Source: Hygrocybe punicea
Lineage: Eukaryota > Basidiomycota > Agaricomycetes > Agaricales > Hygrophoraceae
Assembly: GCA_963556145.1 (NCBI GenBank)
Contig: OY744469.1
Span: forward strand, 682,001-746,000
Reading direction: 5' to 3'
DNA: 64,000 nucleotides
The position numbers were made by a program, and so were the translations under genes. Numbering within the stretch: the first letter of the stretch is position 1; each line of letters starts with the position of its first letter. Below the pieces are notes generated by a model. The model searched no databases. It was given only the letters and a program-made list of their open reading frames with translations, and was not told the DNA's origin. This document shows, piece by piece, positions 45,914 to 56,300 of this stretch.

Positions 45914-47272
45914 TGTCATGACCCCAAGTGTTTTTGGGTGTAATGTCATGGGTTTACCATTGGACCACGGACTTAGATATTTAAGTGCAACACTATGGAT
46001 GCACACCTACACTCATTAGTACCCATTCTATGCCTTTCCACATTACGCATGCTAGTGAACAGACACAAATAGCATATATGCTTACCTTTATATCATTTAT
46101 TATGGCTTCACTAGTAATGCCCAGACCTAGCCGTTTATGTATGGTGCACAGAGGCACATCCCCCACTCATTAGTATTTATTATATATTTCTCTGTATTGC
46201 GCATGCAAGGAGACAAGCCCAACTAGCATTGTTACCTATATTAGCAGTAATGGATTGATTACAAATCTTGTTTACTTGTATTGATCAAAAGCGGCTCAGC
46301 TAGATAATGGGAAGTGATTAGATAAGATGTGAACAAGAGGATGATAAGATAATGATAAGATAGGATGCATCAGAGAGTGATTGTGATATTCTGCTTACAT
46401 AAAGACAATGGTCTATTGTTCTAAGCAGTCTATTGTCCAAATGGAGATAGAGCCCATTGTTCACAGCCTCTTTGATGCCATCCATTGTTCTCATGACTCA
46501 GTCCTATTGTTCTCACTTTCCCATTGTTCTTAGTCCCCCATTGTTCTCCAACAGTATAAATAGGGCCCCCAAATTCCAGTAGTCAGTAGGATTTCCCCCC
46601 TCACCACTCAGTAGTCACTCTTAGTTGGGTTCACACAGTGTGATCCCTCATTCTCTTAGTACTAGTAGTTACTCATTGTAGTAGCTAGTGCTTGCAATCC
46701 AGTCTAGTTCACTCTTATTCTATCATTGTCTGAGTTCCCCTTGTCATCAAGGAGAATTCACCCAGTTCACTCAGTCCAATCAATTCATTAGTCAGCATTA
46801 GTCAGCTAGATACACTTCTAAGGTTAAGGTTTCATCCTAAACAAAAAGAGTATTTAAAAGGTATTAAAGATATCCCTGAACTAGTAGCCAATGTGCGTTT
46901 GAAGCTTCGGATTTAAGTCAGATATTATAATACCCAGAGATACTCTTGATTGAATAGGCCCTGTAGCCAAAACTGTCCATATTCAACTGGTGAATATTGT
47001 TATCAGTATTCATTAGTTCATATTTTATATTCCAGTAGTGAATATTAGTATTTTCAGTACATCACACACCCAATTGCTATTCATACCTACTCAAAGTCTC
47101 AATTCTTAATTGAAGAGACCTCACTATTACATTCTATTGATTCATATAGTACATATACCCACAAACCCCTTCCTGATAGGTTATTTAGATATTAAAAACC
47201 CACGAACAACAAGAAGGTACCTGAACAAAGTCAACTCCGGTAATTCTTGGTGAAACAAACATTCACATAACA
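45914..47272 (+). repeat. 5' LTR of the Gypsy element
   Basis: 1359 bp, TGTCATGACC...CACATAACA. It lacks 10 bp (tctaaacagt) present in the 3' LTR within the ATTGTTCT array. Confidence 0.95.
46302..46562 (+). promoter_or_regulatory. LTR promoter: GATA-site cluster, ATTGTTC array and TATA box
   Basis: About 46302-46364 holds at least five GATA cores, three of them GATAAG. About 46412-46547 holds six ATTGTTC copies plus one ATTGTCC (seven ATTGTTC in the 3' LTR), mostly as CYATTGTTCT. TATAAATA is at 46555-46562. ATTGTT is the core bound by HMG-box factors and GATAAG by fungal GATA factors; their use here is inferred. The same layout recurs in the 3' LTR with the TATA box at 60021-60028. Confidence 0.6.
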
Positions 47273-47276
47273 AAAT

Positions 47277-47293
47277 TGGAGCCCACCGCGAGG
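47277..47293 (+). other. Primer-binding site of the Gypsy element
   Basis: TGGAGCCCACCGCGAGG starts 5 bases after the 5' LTR. The complementary tRNA was not identified. The same 17 bases serve the 5.2-kb element at 12793-12809. Confidence 0.8.
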
Positions 47294-47340
47294 GGTTTTA
47301 AATTTAAATAACCCAAGCATTTCTATACCTCTAATACACA

Positions 47341-50300
47341 ATGTCTACAAGCACCAGTACTCGTACCCCAGACATGATGCCCCTACTAGGGCAGAAGTCT
47401 GCCCCAGCTAAATTCAAAGGAAGCTATGAAGAAGTCAAGAGATTCTTAAGGCATTACAATCAAATGTGCAAATCCTATGCTGTTTCAGATAAAGAAAAGT
47501 GTGAAAGGATTGTAGATTACTGCTCTACCAAAGTAGTCAAGCTCATTGAAGCCCTGGAGAGTTACATATCCCAGGACTGGAATACTCTTGAGAAAGATAT
47601 TACTCGCTACTTTGATGCTGCCCTAAAGGAAACAAGATACATTGTTAGAGATCTCATGACCCTTGCACGCATTTGGAAGCTTAAGCAGATCAGAACTCTC
47701 ACCAAATGGAAGCAATATGAACGCAGGTTCATTACTATTGCAGGATGGTTAGAGAGCAAGAAGAAGATCTCTGCAGACGAAAAGGCTGCATACTTCTGGC
47801 ATGGAATCAACAAGAATCTCAGACATATCATTGAGACACGTCTCAACACTGGATCAACACCTTTAGATGTCACATCTCCATTCCCTATGAAAGATGTCAT
47901 TAAAATTGCAGAAACTCTATTTGAAAGGAATCGGTTTGACATGAACCTAGCAGATTCAGATTCAGATATACCAGGAAGACTAGACAACTCTGTTTCAGAG
48001 GACTCTGATACAGATGATTCATCAGAGTATGATACAGATAGTGACTATGAAGCCTGCATCAAGAGAAAGAAAGCTAGCAAGAAGAAGAAGGCATTCAAAT
48101 CCAAGGCATATGATTCAGATGATGAACTATTTAAGAAGACAGTAAGGAAAGAAGCTGAGAAGAAAGATAATGGCAAGAAGGGGACAGACAGGAAGTCTAC
48201 CTCCACATCATCATCACACCAGAATGAAGTAGAGTCCTTAATCAAGCAAATGGGAAAGCTCTCTTTGGATGATATTAAGTATGGACTAGCATACTTTAGA
48301 GCCTTGAAGCTAGACCCAGACATTGCTCACTGTATTAGCCCACCTGAGCTGAAACAACCTCAGCAAAGGCAAGCACAGTCACAGCAAACACAAAGACCTC
48401 CCTTCAAAATCTCAGCTGCCAATAGTGTTGGCCTTCCACCAAACCCTTCTACTAGTTCGTTTACTCCTACCAATTCATTTACTCCTTCCAATGAACCAAG
48501 AGGACCCATGACCTGCTATGGTTGTGGAGGACAAGGACATGGAATGCAAACATGTTTCCAGATCAATGAATTACTCAAGACAGGCAAGATAACTAAGGAT
48601 GGTCTTGGAAGGATTGTTTATCCAGATGGCTCAATAATTCGCAGAAATATGGGTGAGACATTTGTACAAGCAATTGATAGACATGTAGCTGAAAAGGCCA
48701 GCAATGTTCAATCACACTTCTATGTATTACAAGATCAATTCTCTGATTACTATCAATCTGATGCTGAAGAAGATTTTGAAGCATATACTATACCTACAAT
48801 TAAGAAAGAAGAAATACAAATCCTGCCTGCAGTCAGAGGACCACAGAAAATTGGTGCAGCAAGGAAGGAAGTATTAGATGGAGTATATCCTCCCACAGGT
48901 ATTAAGGCCAAAGGAAAAGAGAATATGAGGCCCAATACAGTACTGCCACCCATTCCTAAAGGCCCAGTCAAACCTGGCCCTCTTTCAGCACAGAAGCAAG
49001 CTCAAGCACATGTACCCGCACCATTACCTTTTGCTCTCAAGAAGACAAACCCATTCCATCCTACAGAAGAACTGCATACAAAACAACCTGTTCCAATGGA
49101 TATAAGAACCCCAATACATATTCCTTCAGATACAGATTCAGATGTGGAGATGATAGATCCTTCTCCAACAAAGCCAGCCAAGACTCATATACAAGGACAC
49201 AAGGCAAACATAGATAAGAACAAGATCATGGCTGAAAGACATAATGCCATAACTCGTCCAAAGCCCACTCCCAGACAATCTGAAATTTCAGTCAATATTG
49301 GAGAAACTCAAGTTGTCAATCAAATCCTTGACACACCAGTTACCCTGCGTGTTCGTGAAGTATTGGCCTCTTCCAAGGAGCTATCTGAGCAGTTAACAGA
49401 CATGATCAAGAGAAAGAATGCAAAGGTATCTGCCATTGCAAGTTCATTCATAACCAAGGATCGTGGAGTGTTAATCAGGCTTCAGATGGAATGTGATAGA
49501 AGACCTATTGAAGCCATCATTGACACTGGATCCCAGTTAAATGTGATTAGTAAAAGAGTCTGGAAAGAAATTATCCAAAGACCTATGGATGTAGGAAAAA
49601 TTCTCACAATGAATGATGCTAATGGAGGTGAAGGAACATTAAAAGGATTAGTCTCAGAAGTTCCATTGACTTGTGGTGGTGTCCTCACTTATGCCAATCT
49701 TTACATAGGAGAGACAGTGCCATTTGATTTATTACTTGGAAGACCATGGCAAAGAGGCAACTATGTTTCTATTGATGAAAGAATAGATGGTACATATTTA
49801 GTATTCAAGAATCCTGAAGATTTGACAAACAGATTTGAACTAATGGTCACACCAAGCCATTCTCAAGTTAATCACATCAGAGGAGCTACTACTGCCCATG
49901 CCTCAACATCCTATTTATGCACTTTACCTATAGAACTTGAAGAAACCACTACAAATCCTTTAACTAAGTCTTATGAACAAAATAAGGCATTAGTCCGCTA
50001 TAATCCGCAATTTCAAACTCCGCTTAAACCGAATTATTTTACAGAAATGATTACATGCTTACAGGATAAGCCTTATTTGGATAAGGATAAGTCTGAAGTA
50101 AAAGGAGATAAAAGTATCTCATGCTTCAATATCCCCAAAAATGCATATGATGGCTCGAAACTTTTTGCATTGTCCATAGCCCATTGTGATGACATGAACA
50201 ATGAAGAATCTGAATTTTCTAAAAGGAGAAAGATAAGAAATGGATTTTCACACCAGGGAAATTTAGATAGGAATTGCTATAAAAACTCTGAAGAAATGGG

Positions 50301-53300
50301 AGAGACAGTAGCCATGTCTGCTGCACAAACCCCCCAGATCCCACCTTTTATGATCAATAACCACCCTCTTCCTCTCCCTGTAGAAGGGATCCACTCCAAT
50401 GGTCATCCAGATGCTGGCCGACTTATCACTTCCTTTTTGGGAAATTCCCTTGATTACCAATCTCCCCATTTAAGTAAATTTTTGATTGCTGCCACTGTAG
50501 GATATAGGCTTTCTCCGGGGATTGATTCCCTTGGTGTTCCTTTTGAGCATGGAATTTTATTAAATGCTTCTCTAGCTACAATAAATTCTCCAAGTGTCCC
50601 CCCCTCTTTAAGGATGGGACATTTAGTTTTTCAATTTTACCCATTTGCTAACCCTTCTACTGAGGAGAACTTTTCTCCTCCCCCTGTCCCTCCTCCTTAC
50701 ATAGAGGACTTTTATTCTTTCCCAGTGACCACTCGTGACCCTCGCACGCACCCCGGCGACATTATTCCGCCCTTAGAACCGCCCCATAACCCCGTTAACT
50801 TACCGGTCACGCGGATTCCCACGGTTGGCTCTTCTGTCCCCGCTATCACGCTCACTGGCGAGGACGACCGCGAATCGTCGTTGACCGACGACGAGGCGCG
50901 CGGTTGGAGCCCAATCGAAGGCTGGGAATGGGACTATGAGGTGGGAAAGATCCCGCTTCATCTGTTCACTGACAAACGACTTCCACTACAGTACACGGAG
51001 CGTGGCCGTAGACGCCCCTCCCTGACTACTACCACGCCTCTGGAAAATACCTCGACCCTCGCAGATGGTACCATGGACCTTTCCATGACCACGGATAACA
51101 ATTTCTTTCATTTCCGGGGATCCGAAGTCCACTCAACGGCCCCCACCAACACCATTCATCATTCCGCCCTCGACATCAGCCACAACCCATTCGAGCATAC
51201 AGATCGTGACGGATACAAGGCAGGTGATGAAGGGGAAGTAGAATGGCCAGGTTGCACGGTGTGTACTAGGCACCCCGCTCACGAAAAATGCCCGGATTTT
51301 ACCTCACTCACGAAAAAGCCTTCTTTTGACGATTCTACGGCCCCAGTGGCCACCGCTCAGCTCGCAATACGCACGGAACCCATGAACGGCCACAACGCCA
51401 TCCCTGATAGTGACCCCCTCAACGTTATTATCCCCAATTCTCCGCGTGCGCCGTTAGTTGCACCCCTCCTCGAATCCACTAACTATATACCAGCAAATCA
51501 TGAACGTAGCGCCCCGGCGGCGCTCGTTTATGACCACGGACTCCCACCTGGTCTCAATATGCCGCTCGATGCCCATTTACGTGACACTTCGCCCGGTCTC
51601 ATCAATCACTATCCCACTTCCACGAAAACCCCCGAATTCATTTTTCCTGCTGATGACGACTGGGACTGGCCCATCGGCCAGGTCAGATATATCAACCCTG
51701 TTGTGCTCGAACCGCCCCGCATGCTTTACAACCACGCAGAGGTAAATTACGCATTTCCACCCCCTCCTCATGCCGAATTGGGACGCGAGCCGATTTCCCG
51801 GCCCCCCAGCGATCCGGACCTCTTATCAGACGTCTCCAACCATGCCACCCCTGGTTCCGATGTAGGAAACATTTGGTTCCCTGCTACTTCTTATTTGCCT
51901 ACTCCCCCTTTTACTCCTTTTAATAGTAGTGAAAATTTTGTACCTTTAGTCTCTAGCTCCCCTTCTATGTCTTTTGATGATCTATATGGTGATTTAGAAT
52001 ATTCTCCTAAGTCTCCTATCTTTGAGGAAATTTTGCCAGATTTAAATAATAATAGTGATGATTATTTATATTCTTCAAATAAATACATAGATATTAAAGA
52101 TACTTCTATGTCTGTAGATTCTCAATCATCTTCTTCTGTTTATTCTGGGAGTGACTCTGAAAATAAGGCTGTCAAGATCCTAAGCCCCAAACCAGATCCA
52201 CTCACCATCATTATTCCTCATACCACTTCCATAAATTCATCTCTACCTCAGCCTTATCAGGAACCTGGATCTAGGACTAGACCTATCAGTGTGTCCTCTT
52301 CTGAGGACATTAATTCATCTTCTGATGAATCCATGGACACAGACTCAGATGAAGAATTAGAATGGTTTGCTTGGACTAGGTCTGATTCCCCAGATTCAGA
52401 AGCAATAACAGAATTTAATTCAGACCTCAGTCAGGCCATTGAAGAAGCCCAGCAGCCGCTCGATTCCCCTCCAGGCTTGATATCGCTTTCGCCTACACCA
52501 CCCCCACTTGAAGATATACCTTTGTTACAATTGCCACCTGTCTCAGACAATACTTGGTCCTTGCCAGAGGGTGAGGAAATCAATACCCCCTCTGATGAAT
52601 ATGCCAGACTCCCATTTGATCGTGCCAATGCCTTAAATGCAGGAGAACGCATTTTGCCCTTACCTCCCTCCAAGGATCCCAGATCCCCATTTAGTGTCGG
52701 ATCAGGCCCATTATATCCAGAATCCAATCTACTCACTCAGCTTCACATGGAAGCACCTCCTATTCGCCCTCAATCACCCATTCAAGTGTATTCCTTCACC
52801 ATCTCCAATGCTGGCTCCTCTCATCAGGACTTAGCTGCTGCAAGAATCTTAACAGCTGAGCCAGGCCACATGTCTACATTTGATGTTCACATCAGTTTCC
52901 TCAAAGCTATTAGAGGATCCTTGGTTGAAGGCATTCGCAGAATTGGATTCAAGCTAGCCACCCCTGACTGGAGGGCCCTCATCAATGAAAGGCCTTCAAA
53001 TGACCCCGTTCGCTATTATTTCAACCACAAGTGTTTACTATTTTGGTTTCTGGAAGAAGGAGTTTCTGAAGGACTACCTGAACCTGCAACAGAGCATTTT
53101 AGGCCCCTTCACTTCACAGAGTCAAACCCTCTCCTTGAAGAAGAAGAAATCACCTTCCTCAAAAATTCCTCCATCATCTTTCGCTCCAATCGCCGCATGT
53201 TACTCTCTGATGCTATCAATGCAGTCTTGGATATGCGCTTTCGCTGCCCTGAAGCAGTGGCAGATTTGCTTAAGGAAGGATATTTTGATCCTCCCAAATA

Positions 53301-53325
53301 TCTCAAGTCCACAATTACTCAGTGA
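47341..53325 (+). CDS. Gypsy ORF1: Gag, zinc knuckle, protease and very long spacer
   Basis: It encodes 1994 residues. Residues 1-220 are a Gag-like helical region (KFKGSYEEVKRFLRHYNQMC). An acidic/Lys-rich linker precedes the zinc knuckle CYGCGGQGHGMQTC at 392-405 (CX2CX4HX4C). The retropepsin has its catalytic DTGS at 728-731 and LLGRPW at about 797-802. After about residue 850 there is no catalytic domain: a Ser/Pro/Asp/Glu-rich spacer of more than 1000 residues includes a CpG-rich block (about 1129-1503) with a second Cys/His cluster (CTVCTRHPAHEKC, about 1306-1318), and ends in a helical domain (about 1840-1994). Gag-protease ORFs in such elements are usually well under half this size. 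The frame is fully open, so it is probably translated. Confidence 0.9.
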   Translation: MSTSTSTRTPDMMPLLGQKSAPAKFKGSYEEVKRFLRHYNQMCKSYAVSDKEKCERIVDYCSTKVVKLIEALESYISQDWNTLEKDITRYFDAALKETRYIVRDLMTLARIWKLKQIRTLTKWKQYERRFITIAGWLESKKKISADEKAAYFWHGINKNLRHIIETRLNTGSTPLDVTSPFPMKDVIKIAETLFERNRFDMNLADSDSDIPGRLDNSVSEDSDTDDSSEYDTDSDYEACIKRKKASKKKKAFKSKAYDSDDELFKKTVRKEAEKKDNGKKGTDRKSTSTSSSHQNEVESLIKQMGKLSLDDIKYGLAYFRALKLDPDIAHCISPPELKQPQQRQAQSQQTQRPPFKISAANSVGLPPNPSTSSFTPTNSFTPSNEPRGPMTCYGCGGQGHGMQTCFQINELLKTGKITKDGLGRIVYPDGSIIRRNMGETFVQAIDRHVAEKASNVQSHFYVLQDQFSDYYQSDAEEDFEAYTIPTIKKEEIQILPAVRGPQKIGAARKEVLDGVYPPTGIKAKGKENMRPNTVLPPIPKGPVKPGPLSAQKQAQAHVPAPLPFALKKTNPFHPTEELHTKQPVPMDIRTPIHIPSDTDSDVEMIDPSPTKPAKTHIQGHKANIDKNKIMAERHNAITRPKPTPRQSEISVNIGETQVVNQILDTPVTLRVREVLASSKELSEQLTDMIKRKNAKVSAIASSFITKDRGVLIRLQMECDRRPIEAIIDTGSQLNVISKRVWKEIIQRPMDVGKILTMNDANGGEGTLKGLVSEVPLTCGGVLTYANLYIGETVPFDLLLGRPWQRGNYVSIDERIDGTYLVFKNPEDLTNRFELMVTPSHSQVNHIRGATTAHASTSYLCTLPIELEETTTNPLTKSYEQNKALVRYNPQFQTPLKPNYFTEMITCLQDKPYLDKDKSEVKGDKSISCFNIPKNAYDGSKLFALSIAHCDDMNNEESEFSKRRKIRNGFSHQGNLDRNCYKNSEEMGETVAMSAAQTPQIPPFMINNHPLPLPVEGIHSNGHPDAGRLITSFLGNSLDYQSPHLSKFLIAATVGYRLSPGIDSLGVPFEHGILLNASLATINSPSVPPSLRMGHLVFQFYPFANPSTEENFSPPPVPPPYIEDFYSFPVTTRDPRTHPGDIIPPLEPPHNPVNLPVTRIPTVGSSVPAITLTGEDDRESSLTDDEARGWSPIEGWEWDYEVGKIPLHLFTDKRLPLQYTERGRRRPSLTTTTPLENTSTLADGTMDLSMTTDNNFFHFRGSEVHSTAPTNTIHHSALDISHNPFEHTDRDGYKAGDEGEVEWPGCTVCTRHPAHEKCPDFTSLTKKPSFDDSTAPVATAQLAIRTEPMNGHNAIPDSDPLNVIIPNSPRAPLVAPLLESTNYIPANHERSAPAALVYDHGLPPGLNMPLDAHLRDTSPGLINHYPTSTKTPEFIFPADDDWDWPIGQVRYINPVVLEPPRMLYNHAEVNYAFPPPPHAELGREPISRPPSDPDLLSDVSNHATPGSDVGNIWFPATSYLPTPPFTPFNSSENFVPLVSSSPSMSFDDLYGDLEYSPKSPIFEEILPDLNNNSDDYLYSSNKYIDIKDTSMSVDSQSSSSVYSGSDSENKAVKILSPKPDPLTIIIPHTTSINSSLPQPYQEPGSRTRPISVSSSEDINSSSDESMDTDSDEELEWFAWTRSDSPDSEAITEFNSDLSQAIEEAQQPLDSPPGLISLSPTPPPLEDIPLLQLPPVSDNTWSLPEGEEINTPSDEYARLPFDRANALNAGERILPLPPSKDPRSPFSVGSGPLYPESNLLTQLHMEAPPIRPQSPIQVYSFTISNAGSSHQDLAAARILTAEPGHMSTFDVHISFLKAIRGSLVEGIRRIGFKLATPDWRALINERPSNDPVRYYFNHKCLLFWFLEEGVSEGLPEPATEHFRPLHFTESNPLLEEEEITFLKNSSIIFRSNRRMLLSDAINAVLDMRFRCPEAVADLLKEGYFDPPKYLKSTITQ

Positions 53326-56300
53326 TTTGTTTACTCTTGTAACAATATTTTTGCCCCTATGTCAAACCTCTCTTCTTTATATCTGTCTGTACTACATTTT
53401 ATTACTTGATGTGATAGTGTACAAGTTTATATTTTCACAGACTATTCAGGATTTGACATCCTTAGCCAGCCCTAGTATACCTGTGTACAACCAAACTGAA
53501 TTGACAAATATAACTTCTGTCAGACTGTATGAAGAGGACCCTCAAAATTCTAAGCATGAAGATAAGCTACTAGAACAATTCAGTGTATACTATGAGACTA
53601 TTAAGGATAGCCAAGAAACAACTATGCCTATTTTAGTCTACCCAGAAGATGAAGACAATCAAGATTACAATCTTAATGAAGTACCAAATAAGCAAGAAAG
53701 TGCCTCAGAAGAAGCAGACTATTACTACATTATAGGAGAAGGAACCTTAATATGTGAAGAAGGAGACATTCTCATATTCCCTTGTGAAGAAACAGATAGT
53801 CAAGGATATCCATTAACACTTACAGCTTACAAAAGAGTGGACAAGAAAATAAATCCTGTCCCTGGAACCTTTCCAGAAGATGCACGTGTTACAAGGAAAT
53901 TTCCCTATGACCCTCTTTCCACATTACCACCACTTCCTATGATACCACCAGACTTCATACCTACAGAGAAGCTTACATCTGAACGTCTGAAGATACTCAA
54001 GATAAACAATGATGGATTTCTTTGGCCAGAAGAAGAAAAATTATTTACTCACCTCTTGTCACTTAACCAAGATGCTATTGGCTTTGAAGATACTGAAAAA
54101 GGCACACTTAAGGAATCTTACTTTTCACCATACATCATCCCTACTGTCCCACATGTACCCTGGGCATTTCGAAATATTCCTATACCACCAGGACTTAGAG
54201 AAAAAGTCATGGATGTTTTGAAGAGAAAAATAGATGCTGGTGTATATGAACCAAGTCAATCCTCTTATAGGTCAAGATGGTTTTGTGTAAGCAAGAAGGA
54301 TGGAAAACTTCATATAGTCCATGATTTGCAACCTCTCAATGCAGTTACAATATGTGATGCAGGCCTTCCTCCAATACTAGATGAATTTGTAGAACCTTTC
54401 GCTGGTCGCCAATGCTATACAGTCTTCAATTTACTATGGGGATTTGATGCTAGGAAAGTACATCCTACATCTCGTGACCTCACTGCATTCATGACACCAC
54501 TGGGATTACTTCGTCTCACATCACTTCCCACTGGATTCACAAATTCACCTGCAGAATTCCAACGTTGTATGTGCTTCATCCTTCAAGATAAAATCCCTCA
54601 TACTGCAAATAGCTTCATTGATGATTTACCTATAAAAGGACCTTCATCCATTTATCCTGATCAAGATGGAAGACCAGAAGTTTTGCTAGAAAATCCAGGA
54701 ATCAGAAGGTTTATTTGGGAGCACGCTCAAGATGTACATCGCATTATGCATCGCCTTGCTTGTGCAGGAATGACAATATCAGCTAAGAAGACACAACTTT
54801 GCCGCTCAAGTGTTGTGATCGTAGGACAGAAATGCACTCCAGAAGGACACTGTCCTGATGATAGTAGAGTACAAAAGGTTTTGGACTGGCCCCCACTCAA
54901 GACACCCAAGGATGTTAGAGGCTTCCTAGGTCTCTGTGGAACAGTTCGCATTTGGATAGAAAATTATTCTGCACTAGCCAAGCCACTAGCAGAGTTATTC
55001 CATAAGGGAGCAGAGTTTGTATGGGATGAAAGAAGACAAGCAGCTTTTCAGGCATTGAAAGAAAAGGTTTCTTCAGCACCTGCACTCCGCTCTATTGATT
55101 ATAAATCAGATTGACCCACATATTTATCAGTAGACAGTAGCCATATTGCTGCTGGTTTTATTTTATCACAAGAAGATGAAAATGGAAACCGTCGCCCTGC
55201 TAGATATGGTTCAATACCAATGAGTGAAAGAGAATCCAGATATTCACAGCCAAAACTGGAGTTATATGGACTATACCGTGCATTACGCCACTGGAGACTG
55301 TATTTAATAGGAATAAAGAATCTACATATAGAGGTAGATGCCAAGTTTATAAAAGGCATGCTCAATGAACCAGATTTACAGCCCAATGCTGCCATAAACA
55401 GATGGATTCAAGGAATTTTATTATTTGACTTCAAGCTTATTCATGTACCTGCAACCCAGTTTAGGGGACCAGATGCACTTTCTCGCAGAGAGCTTGCAGA
55501 TAATGAAGAAATTGAAGAGCATGATGATTCATGGCTAGATGATATTGCCTTGCTTGTTCATGTTCCTGATCCACATGAAATAAGAAAATTTAGCTTCACT
55601 GTCCCTACCAAATTGCCATACAAGGCTACCACACTCCCTTCAAATAATGAACTTAAATTACAACAGGACAAGATACTCATTCAAGTAAAACATTTTTTAT
55701 CCACATTGGAAATGCCTTCAACAGATACCTTGCAGGCAAGAAGAAGATTTCTGAAGAAAACTGGACAATTTTATTTAAAAGATGATAAACTGTTTAGAAG
55801 AAATGGCCAGAAAATGCCTTCATTAGTGATTATGAATGCAAAGAAAAGAATCGCTATTCTCACTCAAGCTCATGAAAACCTAGGTCATAAAGGAGAACAA
55901 GCTGTGTTTGACTTAGTCAAACTTCGATTTTTTTGGCCTCATCTCAGAGCAGATGTCCATTACCACATTTCATCATGTCATCAGTGTCAAATTAGGAGCT
56001 TGAAGAAAATCGAAATTTCCCCTACAATTTCTACCCCTACAGCAATTTTTCAAAAGGTATACATTGATGTAATGTTTATGCCACCTTCAGGAGGCTACCA
56101 TTTCATTGTAGCAGCACGTGATGATTTATCAGGAGCAACTGAAGTAAAAGCTCTAAGATCAAACAATTCACACAACTTAGCAAAATTTTTCTGGGAACAG
56201 ATCTATTGTCGCTATGGTGCCATTGAACATGTAGTTACTGATAATGGAGGAGAAGTCAAAGGAGCATTTGAGTCTCTGCTTAGAAGACTAGGAATTCCTC

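Noticed and set aside
47607..47987. Antisense frames in ORF1
   Set aside because: They are mirror frames of the Gag coding region.
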